Source: Dipetalonema caudispina
Lineage: Eukaryota; Nematoda; Chromadorea; Rhabditida; Onchocercidae
Direction: 5' to 3'
DNA length: 64,000 bases
Assembly: GCA_013365325.1 (NCBI GenBank)
Contig: JABVXV010000003.1
Span: forward strand, 558,001-622,000
Notes under the pieces: model-generated
Told to the model about the DNA's origin: nothing
Databases searched by the model: none
What the model saw: only the letters and a program-made list of their open reading frames with translations
Translations under genes and position numbers: made by a program
Shown: positions 40,301 to 53,000 of the stretch, one piece after another
Numbering within the stretch: position 1 is the first letter of the stretch
How the letters are laid out: every line of letters starts with the position of its first letter

Positions 40301-43300
40301 CTTAGTTATATTTCTGTTTTGTTTCCCTTCTTAGCAATGAAAATGAAAACAAATTTTCTTCAGAAACTGATGAAAAAAGCCGGAAATTTTTTCTCCTCCA
40401 ACCGGATGAGCAAAAATATCCCTCTTAAAGAGCTAAAGATCCGGCAAAGTGAGAGAGATCGTGAAGATTCATCAACATCCCATCATTCAGAAATTGCAAA
40501 ACCGTTTTACTACCTCTCAATCATCACTTTTTTCAATGAATAAATGAATGAATCATTTTGCTAACATTCAACCACCAAAACATCCATCCATCTCTCTATC
40601 CATCCCTTTCTTTCCTTAGAGAGAAGAAGGGAGAGAGAGAGAAAGAGGAGAAAGGAAAAAGCACTTCCACTAAATACTGTCTTTCTTACATTTCCAACAT
40701 TCCGCTTATTCATTTTCCTCTACCAACTATTCTTCTATTCAATTCACGTCTTCCTACGTCTAATGCGTGCTTTCATCTCTAAATCTATGCTTTTACGTTG
40801 TCTGTGGATTATTTCGTATTCAATTTACACATTCTTCTAAGGTCAAAGGTTTGAATATTTTATTGGTGATGAAACCAAGCTATCATTCACATATTCCAGA
40901 GTTGATTTTATAATTGGATGAGGGTATAGAATTTGTATTGTAAAGTTGAATATTTTTTGAATAATTAATAAAGCAAAAATAAGAAATGATACAGAAGAGA
41001 ATGGGATGAGGTGTAAAGGAATAAATTAATCAGTAATCATCTATTTTCAAAACTGTATAACTTTCAAAACCGAATGATCATAATAATATGCACTTATGAG
41101 AGATAACTCTTTCGAAGTTAAATTCAACGTTTCGTATAAACGTCATTTATCGTATTTGTCGTGGAGAGAAAACCGCTTGTTGAAGTATTTGTCAATGAAC
41201 CCACACACTATAGCAGTATGTTTCGTCATATTTTATTAAATGAAAACTGATCAGTAATGTATTGTATTTATTGCAAATAATTTATACGCTGAAATTCACA
41301 CTAGTTAGGAAGGTTGAACTTTGAATATTATCTGAATATGGAATGTACCCTGGAAATTAGTATTTAACCTTTTGTTTTCCAATCCCAACCTAACCTCACC
41401 TCACCTTCTTGGCAGTGTTTTTTGTTTTGTTTGATATGTAAGTACATTCTTATCAGTTGAATTGAATTAAACTGAAATAGCTCTCTGTGCTGAAATATAC
41501 TTATAAATAAATTTATGACTCTTTAACTACGGTTCCTTTTTGTCATTTTGAATTACTGCAACATTGTTTTCGTTGAAGATAACAACACTACCATTTTTGT
41601 TATCTTTATAAAATTCAGAAATGAAATTCACTGCGTTTGAAGTAATGAAGTTTTACTTATTCTACATGTGATCTTATAATAATTGAGAATTGTAAAGCAA
41701 AGAAGGAATTATTCCCCTAAAATACAACCCGTAAAAGGAACATTCACATGAGAAAGCATTTTGTCCTGCGTACTTTCGGAAAATCTTAATCCTACAATTA
41801 CTCAACTCCATCTTTTTTTTGTATGGATAATTTAGGATTGGGTAAATTAAAACTAAAATGTTGCCTTACATTTTCCGCACTTTATAAGACTAATTCAAGA
41901 GTTTAATAACTAAATTTCGGAATTAGATCGATTGATGCTGGCTATTTCCATAGGTAAATTAGTGTGACCAGTAATTCTAACCTAGACCTTAATCAAACAA
42001 TCATCTTATTTTATTGTGCAATCGTAGACAACAAGGATCTTTCTTTTGCAACAGTATGAATCATCACATCGTTTTTACTTTCTCTTTGCTCCCCCACACT
42101 TCGATGGTTGTGTTTTCTTTTTTCATTTTTTTTGAGTTTCATTTCTTGTGATTCTGGTCTAAATTGTAAGAATAGCTGATGTCAGATAGTAGTAACAGTA
42201 GTGAAAATTAAAGCACTTTCAATGCGAAATCAATTAGAATATCCCAGAAATATTTCTGTCTTCGAATCTACCATGAACGATTTTTTAGCAATTTTTTGCA
42301 AGAACATTTCTTGTAAGCTTATTCAGTGGAATTTGTTACTTTCTGTTGATTAAATAATAAATTCTCTCTGTTTCCTGTTTTTGTTCAAAATTTTTGTGGA
42401 CTTCATTGGATGACTTCTTATGTTGTCGAAAAAGCTGAAATTTATGAGCTTGTTGTATTTCTCTTCTTAATCTTATCTGTCTGTGACCTTTATAATATTA
42501 TGAGCATTGTTTGTGATAAAAAAAAAAAAAAAACAAGGCAAGATAAGGCAACTATATGACTTGTGATTGGCAACGTTGGAGATTTGTGTGCATTGTTTTG
42601 GCGGTGATAGCTCTATCAAAAATTCTAAGAAGTAGTATGTTTTAGCCTGTCCTCTTAAATAGTATGTCAATCCCATTTTGAGTGACTTTGTTACCTCAAC
42701 TTTGGCGGTATTGCTTCCGCTGCATTCATAGATATGTTATATTCGTTTTGAGTTTGCGAAATTCTTTCAAGATGAAAAATTTGCAGGTAGTAAAATGGCT
42801 TTAGAATTAGATACAACCATATCATCTGTGAATGGCAGGAACAGTGACAGTAATGGTAACACTGCTGGTATGATATTCAAAACAAATAGTAATCATTCAC
42901 CGAGCAGTAACGATTCCGGATTTCACAGCGATCGGTTACAACAGCATCAGCAATCTAGGTCACAACGAACCGTATCCAGAAATCGTGGTAATATCAAGCA
43001 TAAGCCAACTTATGTCAGCGTATTTGCTTCTGATCCAGATTGTTCCAGTCCGCTGTTTGATGAATTCGATCGACGTTTCGCCGCCAAGTATCGGTTTGAA
43101 ATGTTTATGTAGAATTCAGTGGAACTTAAAACTGACCTAAGATTGCTTTATTTTTGAATTTGACGAAGCGCTATCGATCGCGGTCTTACTAAGCGGTCGG
43201 TCATGCGTGTTATCGTCGCACAAAAAGCATTTGTCAAAGCAGTGAATTCTAATGTCTTGTCATGTTAGCCTCTTGTTATCATCCCAACATATCCCTTCCA

Positions 43301-46300
43301 AATTCTTTTAGCGAATTCTGACTTCCACAAGTTGATTTTTTTTCAGTCGACCGAACTTCCTTAACGGTACGCTTCATCTGCCTATGGGGGATGAAGAGAC
43401 ACGCTCTGCTGCATCGATCGCTGCTCCGTTAATAACGCCTTCCAGACAGTCGACATCACCGTCGTCCATAAATATGAGTATTTCTTCGGATCCCGTGGTT
43501 CATCCAGAAACCTCGAAAGAAACATATCTAAATAAACAGCAGGTTCTCTCAACATCCACTGCAAGTACTTTTCAACAGGAGCAGCAACCCCAACCTCTTC
43601 GTTCAACTGCACTTCCAGAAGCCCCAGCACATCAGAAACTGCGTGATACAAAAACTTCTTCCAATGTTCTTCAATCTAACGGAATATCGAATTCAAATCG
43701 ATCAATGCAGGAAACTTCGGTGCAGAAAACTTATAAATATTCCCGTATGAAAACTGAAAATACGGCTTATGTTAGTGAGCAGGAAGATGAAAGGTCGGAA
43801 GCATTCGTGAGAGAATCGCTAAATGACCTATATTCAAAATTCCAGGAAAATTCGCCGACTGAAGCACAAATGTCGAACTACCACTTCTATCCACAGATAG
43901 TAGCCAAACCGGAGGAATTCTATGTAATGCTGACAAAATCGACAGATCTTCCTACAATGAAGTTACCGCGTAATAATTCATCAGAGCCAAAAGAAACAGC
44001 GGAAACATTGGACATAGATATGCGACGTAAACCTGGGAAACTATACGATGATAAAATCACCACGAAGCCATTATCCGCTTACGAGATGTAAATTTTGATT
44101 TTTCAATAAGCTGTTAGCGATACGTGTCTTCTTGAATGTTCTAAACAAAGATCGCTCAACACCCAACAAATTCTTTTATTCATGTTTCAAAATTCGTCAT
44201 TCAATTTGACCAAAACTGGCTAATGGAAAATTCAGTACAATTTATTATCCACCATTCAGTTTGGTTTCTGTTTTCCAATGTTCACATATTCGTTTTAAGT
44301 TAACTGTTTTAGTTATTGAATCAATTCAAAAGGTTCAGAATTCCAGTTTATGGAAAAGATCCGTTTTTTTTTTCTTTTCAGTTTTAATCGATAAATCTGA
44401 TTATATGTACTTTTCCGTTTTCTAGATACCGCTTGTCGCCTGATTCTACTACCAAACTACTGCCAGAAAATTTACCTACAGAATCAGGAAATGTTTCAAC
44501 TCAACAGTCACTTACCATCTCTCAAGAAACACCAGCATCGGAACTCATTGCTTCTAAAATTGCTCGGCGAGATGATCAAGAAGGTTATGATACCAACCTG
44601 GAAGGACCTCCACTTCAGATTCTATCTCGTGACCCGGAATTTGAGATAATTTCACAAGAGAAGTCAGAAAATCGACAAATGAAAGTTAAACAATGTATTA
44701 GTTATCATGAAAATTTGGAATCACGCAAAAATTCTGCTATGAAATCTAAAGATACTTCGAAAGCAGAAACATACTACGATTTCGGAAGAAGTCGCTTTGT
44801 TTCGTTTGTACCTGCTACAAAACTCAACCAAATTGTCTCTCAAAGGCCTGACTCTTTGAGAAATCTCAATGGCAGTGATTTATTTTCTGCAGTTCCCGCA
44901 CGGAAAGTAGTTGACAATATCTCAAGTATCCCCCAAACTTCCCATGACTCCTCACTTGTCTCAGTGAATAAATCCATGGGAAACCATTCGTCTACGACAT
45001 CGGATAGTCATGTTTCAGAAGAATATGAAAAACAACGTTCGAATGCGGACCTTAGTTCTCGGCTGGGATCTGATTCCTTGAAACTTAATCCTTGTTTGAA
45101 GTCATCAGAATCAACTCCTTCAAATGAAAGTAAGTCTAATTCTTCGTTATACGAAACACCGAGTGGTGCTTCGAAAATTTCAAATTTCTTGATGAAACCG
45201 GCCAAGAGTATAATCGATTCCACATTTCCTAATCAGTGGAAACTAAGGTTCCCTTTGCTATATTAGATTTCTCATCTCCAAAGAATAGCGTTGTATCTGT
45301 TTCAGAAAAGTCCACTTCAGCTATCTTTGAGAAATCTGACTCAATCGTCCCTACCGAATCTGTTCTTCCCACATGGCAAAATTCTGCTGTATCGATTTCG
45401 AGGAAACCAGAACATTCTTGTGGAATTGACCGAACAGTTTCTACTAATGAATTGCAAACGACGGCATCATCAAATGAAAAGTTCGAAAAGCCGGTAGTAC
45501 CAGTTGCTCCACGGCGTGTTAGAGATGATGATAAGCCGGTTCCGTTTAATAAACTTATTGAAAAGGCAACTTTTATCTTCATTTTATTTTTGAAAATAAA
45601 TATGAACTAACTGCTACCAAAAATCAGTGGGTTGGATTGGCTTGCGAAGGTGCCAAAGCTGCGAATGTATGAAATCCTCTCTGTGATTTCTTCTCTAACC
45701 GAGATGATTCCGTGACCTTGAAATTGTTGTTGCGAATGGTTTGGATGTGATTTTTCCATGGAGTGTTATATTCGATCAAAATTTGGTTGAAAATGAGGTT
45801 TCTCTCCTATTTACCAGCGGTCTATTATTTTTAACGCCCATTTTTGCTCTATTAAAAACAAATTTTTATAGTTCACAAAAGCAGATAATGGTGCAGTTCC
45901 AACACCGAAGACATTCCAAAGCATCCCAGGCGCTGCTAATTCAAGCAAGTCCACTGCGATGAGAAGCAGTTGCAGTAGTGGGGTTCCGAAAGCGATAACA
46001 CCAAATCTGCGCACTTCAAAGAAAGTTCCATATACTAGCAGCAGAATGATCAGCGACAAATTTACTGAAAGAAATTCGACCTACGTCGAAACTTCAAGAA
46101 ATAAATTTTCAACGGGTGAGAATGTACCCGTTTCACGAGCTGGAAATTTGTTTGCAAAAGTGAGAGCATCTTTTGAAAAGGTAATTCGTTTAGAAAATTG
46201 ATAATACATTGACATATTCTTTCTTTTGTATTTTACCGAAGCGGGATGGGAAGAGCAGAAAGTGAGCAGTACTGGAAGAGTTTGAATTAACTTAGGAAGA

Positions 46301-48772
46301 CATTAAGAAATAAGAGGACATAACTGTTCATGAGATGGAGATTTCAAAGTTCGGTTGATGAATTGATGGGGCAAGTCCGATTAAAGAGCTTGAAATACCG
46401 CTGTCACTTATAGATTACCATTACAATGATTTGTTTTACTTGTGAAATTTCATCATTTTCAGATCTTATGGTTGTCAGGTGCTCATTTCATGTTGTTAAC
46501 TGTAGGTGATAGTTTTAAACATTTCCCGTAGTGCTCTCTTAAAACTGTATGCGGGCAAGTTTATAGCACCGGTATAATTCTTTACAGACCGCACAACCTC
46601 TTCCAGTGATCTTACCATCTCATAATAGTGAGAAAAAAATCGTCTCTACTATCGAAGAAAATATCAAAGTGGAAAAATCTTCGAATATCATCCGACAATC
46701 TGAAAAAGTTGAGAAAAAGTCTTCGATTATAACGAAGCAGAAAGAATCTTCGGAAATGTGTTCATTCCTGGCAGAAAAAGAGTTGAATACAAAAATGTAC
46801 TCAAATCTTCGAGAAACAGAGTCATCTGTAGGAATTAATAAAGGTTCAGAAATAATTTTGTTCATTTATTTGATTTCCTGATCAATGGGATCATGTAATC
46901 GGGATAAGGATTCTATAATCGTTTTATGAGAATTACTTTTCTGTGATTACATAAGAATAATTATATTTTTCGATGGTAAACAAAACATTTCCACGGCTTT
47001 CCAAAATGGAGTAGTTGAAGGGCTCGACTTTTCACGTTTCGATAAGATAAGGGATGATGACGTTATTGGAAGGCCACTTGAAGCGGATGAAGCTGAACAA
47101 ACGGCACATCAAACAGTCAAAGAGGTAACATCAAGCAGTGAATTACATAAGCAAGGACAGCCATCTGAAGCAGAGGTAATATTTGAAGAATTCGAATTAT
47201 TAAGTTCTCATTGATTGTTTCACAGCTTCACAGGTGAGGAGTTATTTCAACAAAAAAGTATATTACGAAAGACCAGCAGCATTTTTGTTTGTCTGACCAC
47301 TTATCCATTTGCTAGTATGGTATTTGACTATTGTTTAATGCTTTGAAGATTTAACGCTGATCCACGCTTAATTATAGCTTTAAATTTCTAGGAAAATGAA
47401 TCTATTTCCCCTGTTGCAGAAACTGAAATGATTTTAGAAGCATTTACACCGTTCTCATGACTCTATTTACAATTTTTATGAAAATCATTGATATTTTTTT
47501 CGTCTACTTAACATCGTTAAAGTATTTCAGTTAATGGAGTGCAAGAGTCTGTTGGATGAAAAATTTGCTGATTATAATATTTTCAAAGTAATATTGAAAA
47601 GATCGGCAAATAATCCGGAAGGTTCAATTGGTGTAATTCTGAGTTCAGCAGCTTCCGGCGACCAATATATTAGCGTGAGTATTCAAGTTAATTGATTGAC
47701 ATGGCTGAATAATCAATTAATTGTGTGGAGGCAATCGAAGAACAGTTTTATATATGTTCAGGTGCAAAGGGTGATATCAGGTAGTATTGCTGATCGAAGC
47801 GACCTCATCGAGAAAGGCGATCGTGTTTTCTTCGTGCAAGGTCATTCGACAAAACAGGTCAGATGGTTCTCCCTGTTGCTCATCTTTCGCATTTCCCTAG
47901 TTTAGCTGAAGTTAACTTTTGAAATCAAAAAGTTTGGGACAAAAAGCAATTCCCTGTACATCAGTCTTGCAGAGTGTTTTGAGTTGATTTATCGCACAAA
48001 TCAATCAGTTACTGCTTATTCCAGATGTCAGCTGCAGATGCACGAACCTTAATCAAACAAAGGACTGAACATGTGATTTTCATTCTCGGACGACTGAAGA
48101 CAAAATCAAATGACATGCCAGTTGAACCTGTTAAATTTGTTTCCACGGGTAAAATTATTTTAGATGCTTACCCATTTCTTCAATCGAAATCATTAAGCCT
48201 TTTAGAAATAAGCAAATCCTGTGCGAGTCAACAATAGTTAACGAATTAAAAATGTGTAAAAAAGGGCTTGTCAATTTTTTAAATGAGTTTATTTTCTGGT
48301 TAAGCTACTGCTGATCCTAATCTGTTCAATTATTCAACGGATTCCGAAGAAGTGATACTCACAAAAGGTAGTCTTGGGGTCGGTTTAGCGCTTGATGGTG
48401 GCCGTGGATCAGTGTTCGGTGACCGACCAATTGTCATCAAAAGGATTTTTGAAGGTAAGTTATCATTCATCGTAGAATTAATGATATGCATGATTTGGTT
48501 AGAAAAAAAACGGTATAAATTCTACAAATATCAATTCTTTTGGGAAAAGTTGACAGAATTTAAATTTTTAGCGTATCGATAGTAATGATTTAATTTACTC
48601 TTTGCTCGTTCTAGGCGGTTCTGCAGCACGTAGCGGTCGTATAAAAGTTGGTGACCAAGTGACCACAATTGATGGGATCGATGTGAGAGGTATGAGTTAC
48701 CTGGAAGCAACAAAAACACTTCGGTCACGTCCAGAAGGACCACTAAAGCTGGTTATACTTCGTCGTTTGTAA
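28315..48772 (+). CDS. Multi-PDZ scaffold protein of the IL-16/PDZD2 type
   Basis: Scaffold protein with four PDZ domains; no catalytic domain seen. Exons: 28315-28531, 29160-29310, 30235-30379, 33019-33218, 34052-34188, 34626-34811, 35062-35135, 42787-43087, 43347-44087, 44426-45207, 45267-45565, 45872-46180, 46588-46843, others near 46970-47440, then 47531-47674, 47762-47857, 48025-48148, 48305-48454, 48615-48772. PDZ1 (28.3-29.3 kb) has the loop [12 protein letters not shown]2 (34.1-34.8 kb) [12 protein letters not shown]3 (47.6-48.1 kb) and PDZ4 (48.3-48.77 kb, [17 protein letters not shown]) form the closely spaced C-terminal pair typical of PDZD2 and pro-IL-16. A long Ser/Thr-rich linker (42.8-47.4 kb) looks disordered. 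Phases agree across the 7.65 kb intron, supporting one gene. The joins at 30379/33019 and 46843-47531 are unresolved. It could be annotated as two genes split at that intron. Confidence 0.85.
37909..37990. repeat. 82-bp near-perfect hairpin within PDZ-gene intron
   Basis: Arms 37909-37942 and 37957-37990 are 34 bases each and complementary at 32 positions; the loop is 14 bases (37943-37956). Total length and the two internal mismatches resemble an animal microRNA precursor. A short foldback element or a snap-back duplication would also fit. It is remote from both splice sites of the host intron. Confidence 0.85.
40335..40448 (+). CDS. Candidate cassette or alternative first exon of the PDZ gene
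   Basis: A pyrimidine-rich acceptor (tttcccttcttag) ends at 40334, followed by two bases and an ATG at 40337. The frame reads [19 protein letters not shown] and then [10 protein letters not shown], and leaves at a good donor (gtgaga) at 40449. The exon is 114 bases with phase 1 at both ends. It therefore fits in frame either as an optional internal exon between 35135 and 42787, or as the first coding exon of a shorter form with only the linker and the two C-terminal PDZ domains. The encoded 37-residue segment is basic and amphipathic. No domain is recognised. Confidence 0.6.
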
Positions 48773-50073
48773 TAGAGTCATGTAGAACTACTTTTGCTCG
48801 TTCATTCTGCTCAAATTTAGTTGATGCAATAAAATTCCATTGTTTTTCGATATTCAAGAAAGAAAAAGCATAGACTTTTTTATATACCACTTAGTGTCGC
48901 ACTTGGTTGGGTCATCTCGATGGTTTTAATTGTGTAGATCTTTGCATCTGGTGACTTTAATAAAAGTTGGGTGGGTAAATACTGTTAACTCGCCAGCAAA
49001 GCAAATTTTTGAACATATTCTGGGTTATTTTTTATTAAAATCATAAGGTGCGGTGCTCGTTCATTAAAATTGTAATTGTGGCATTCCTATATTCTAAATC
49101 AACTGTTTGAGCGACAGATGAACGTTTGTTCATCGAAGTTAATTGCAGCTTATTTGATTATTATAAATGTGATAATATGCAAATTTTGTACATTTAAATG
49201 TTTCTGAAGACGGATGAAGTCCTTAACATTACATAGTCCTTGTTAGAAATAGATGTCTTAACGAAAGCTAAGCGATTACATAGCTTAATTTCTTGATCCT
49301 TAAGGCAGATATGTAGCGGGCTTTGCACAACCCAAAACATATTTATCCAGACTGGAAATGCGATAGTTCTTTTGTGAGAGTAATTTGGCTCAAATTTCTT
49401 GAGCCTCTTTACTTGGTTCCTTCATACAGAGTTTTCTATCGAAAAAAAGGGAAATATTTTTACTCATCAGTGCGGGTCTCATAGAAACGATTTTGCCAGT
49501 TTTTTACAGAAAACATCAGGCTTAATACCAAGAAAAAAAGAACAGAAATGAAACTCCCCACAACTGTCATTAAAGTCAATATATGAATATGCAAGTGTTA
49601 ATTAGACTTATTCAGCAATGATGACACCATTCTGACTAACGGTTTTATCACAATACCCTATAAAGTATCCAGATTCAGACCTCAACAAACACAGTTTCAT
49701 AAGTGACAGTCATTATTCAACTGCCTAGGTTAGGAAAGAAGAAGGATATGTATGAATACAGAGATTTGATGAATCCAAAGAGTTTGAAGACTAATTTATT
49801 AACGTGCAAATATTACGAACAGAATATCTAATGTTCTGATTCCTCTTCGAATAATTCGCAAAATTCCATTTCCTTATACGTGGTTCGTTACTCTACATTG
49901 AATATTTAACTAACAACTGAGTATTATTCTCCGTATAGGGCTTCCTAAACATGAAAATTGAAAGAAAACAATTTGAACCACAGTACTGACCCATCTTCAC
50001 AGCAATGCTAAAAACTTTTACCTTAAGGAAATATTTACAGAGGTTAAACAACAGTGTTCAGAAGGACAAGATA
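48773..50073. other. Convergent 3' intergenic region, PDZ gene / ZIP gene
   Basis: About 1.3 kb between two converging stop codons. It holds both 3' UTRs; an aataaa-type signal lies shortly after the PDZ stop near 48828. Nothing else was recognised. Confidence 0.55.
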
Positions 50074-53000
50074 CTACGGAGTTGAGGTGATGACAAAAGT
50101 TCCATGGTTTTGAAGAGATCCATGAGGACGTTCATGAGAATGATTGTCAAAAAACCGCAGCCCACCGATTAATGCAAATCCTATCAACATAAAAATAAGT
50201 TTTAAAAGATTTGGATGCTCGTTGTCTCGTTCGTGTAACAAAACCTGCAAAACGCATAGTACTTGGAAATGATTTTTTATTAATCTTTCGACATAATTCG
50301 TCTTTCAAAACCAACCAGACTAACGATACAAAGATCTTGATTTGCCGAAATTCAAAGTGTCTGTAATAAATCTTCCGAATAAAAACATGAATACTTACCT
50401 CAAAAAATGTGACGTAAATGAAGGTACCAACAGCAACTCCTTGAAAAATAAGTATGGTCAAAGCTTTCACTTGTGTATCCATTTGTGAACTTTGAACAAA
50501 TGTACCAATAAAACCACCAAAAGGTGACATAATCGAAAAAAGGCCCATACTTAGGCATACCCATCCTAAGGCATGTGCGTGGGTGCGGCCTAATTGCAGA
50601 CCAACCGAAAACGCCACAATAATTTTGTGTATCATCAACGATATAAATAACGTTACAATTCTAGCATTATCGGTCTGCAACAGGAGATATAACGCTATAT
50701 ATGAAATAACATTTTACAAAGAAAAGTTGCGGTAAACACCTGCATAACGCCAAGAAGGAAACAAAGCAGATAATTTCAGAATAAATACAGCAAAAATAAA
50801 GTGTCGTCTATAATTCTATTTCCTTCGGATGCAGCTGTTGGTCTTGCTCAACTTTTCTGTTTTATGTCTTTTTTCTTTTACTAGCCATCAACTTTCTAAA
50901 TCGTAACTCGAAGTACTTTCTTAATCAAAATAGCAGAACTGTCAAACCTGAACACCGAAAGCGAGACCCTCAATGATTGAATGGAACGATATTGCCAGAA
51001 CGAATGTGATACTACGTACACCATGGCTGTGAGCATGAGGACGGCTTTTCATCAAAATTGGTGGATCTTCTTTGACGCTATCGCAGTTTCGTTCACATGC
51101 TTCTGGTTCTGCCAATGTCAAAGCCCTAAAAGTAAATACAGGATAGTCCACAGATGAACATAAATTCTGTAAATTTCAAAAAGCTCCATATGTATTTGAA
51201 CAGATACATTAAGAACAACGCATTTGTTCAAATAAAATTGATAAAGTATTGGATGAATTATGAAAGCTAGAAATTCCACTACGACCAAATACACATTACT
51301 TCCGAACTAACAAGCTATCTTCAGGGTTAATTTTTTTTCCTTTTTCTATTTTACTAACAATATGTGTGAAGACATTTGAAGCATATCGAATATTCATTCC
51401 TTTAGTATCAAAACTTCATTACTGTTTGTAAAAAATGTTTTCACCCACACTACAAGAAATTATAAAAATACAAAAAGTCTGAAACAAACAGGTACTTAAT
51501 CTCAAACACACAACATACAGAGAAATGAAGTATTTGTCTATCAACAAATATGAATAACTACTGCACAGTAAACAAAAAACTTCATGCAACTCTAGTAGTA
51601 ACGTGAAAAGAGTATTAAAATAAAAGCAAATTAGTCAAGGAGTTATAAAACAACAAGTAAATGTTAAATTGGCAATTGTAGAAGATAAGCTGCAAATGAG
51701 TACTTTCGTTTGCCTGATGAGTCCTGACCACAAGATTTCCGGAACACAGTACCATATTCACCACCGCACGCATACTTTTGGAGCAAAGGCGTTGAGTCTT
51801 TCCCACTGAATATTGATATTACAAAAATTGAGATGAAAAGCTGTAATTCCATGCTTCTTGTTCAAAAAGAGTTGGAAAATCCATTTATAAAAAAAAAAAA
51901 TCATGCTTGTTTCTTCAACATGTCATGCGAAGATTCGAGTCATCGAAGAGATGCACAAAGAGACAAAACAGGCCCTTAACCAATGAATTCATTGCATGCA
52001 ACCCTTAAAAAGTACCAGAAATGGAATCCACAAAAAATGTTAAAAAAAAAACATTGTCAAAGCTTTATACTTACTCTGCAGGATGTCCATAATCAGGTCC
52101 TTTGCTAACACGCTGACCACCCGCTGGTGCTCGATTAGATGAATTTGTTGCACATAGTAATCCTTTACTAGACGAATCCTCGTCTGTAACTAAACAAGTT
52201 TATTTCCCTTCTAGAGCACAAACTGAACCATAAGTGACGGAAAGAATCTCTAGACTGCAAGAACTTGTGAAGCAGTCAGTATTTGGCCGATGCTTAAAAC
52301 CTACCTTTCGGACCACATGATAAGCAAGTTTTCGAAGGAGCATCGACGTTAACACTTTCATGGCAACAGTGATCGGCATCATGATTTCTGAAGCTTCGAT
52401 ATTTTCAAACCAAATAATAAAGTAAAAAACTGTAAGAACTATAAATGAACCAGCTCCTTATCACAATCATCAGCGATATCGATAATCACCCAATAACATT
52501 CCAAAACACCGAAAAGCTTTTTTTCATAACCACAGCAGATAGAAGTCGTAAGTCAAATAATACCGAAAAGGATGCAATAACAGCAATAACTGCTAGATTT
52601 CAGTACTGAGCTTTCCTAACCATCGATATGAGTTTTGCCTCCATACCACCCGCCTCCCTCTACAGACTGCTCTATCATTAATCAATTAAGCACTTCACAC
52701 TTCTTCCAGCAAAATTTGTCTCTCATGTCCCCATACTTTGGAAAATCATCCTTTCCTTCCGATTGCAGTCTGACACCCAGCAAAATTGCATCTTTGCTTA
52801 TCACTTTAATATACAGTGCGATGCCCATCATCACTTAAATTTATAAATTCTCATAACAAATTAAAATAATTATTTTCTAAGTAACGCACAAATTATTCAC
52901 GTAACATAGAACCACATACATTTGTAATATTTGAACTACATGATATAATGCATTCATGTTCCGTAGATGTAATCTTCTCTAGAACGCAACAGACATATTT

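Larger units (their letters stand above)
35136..42786 (+). other. 7.65-kb intron of the PDZ gene
   Basis: Donor at 35136 (aaaag then gttatt) and acceptor ttgcag ending at 42786 join two coding exons in matching phase 1. The intron contains a plausible extra exon at 40335-40448 and a hairpin at 37909-37990. The rest is AT-rich with pyrimidine runs and no other convincing coding segment. Alternatively the left part could be a separate gene ending at the in-frame stop 34849-34851. Confidence 0.6.

Noticed and set aside
43382..43651. 89-codon minus-strand frame
   Set aside because: It is the antisense shadow of the large PDZ-gene linker exon 43347-44087.
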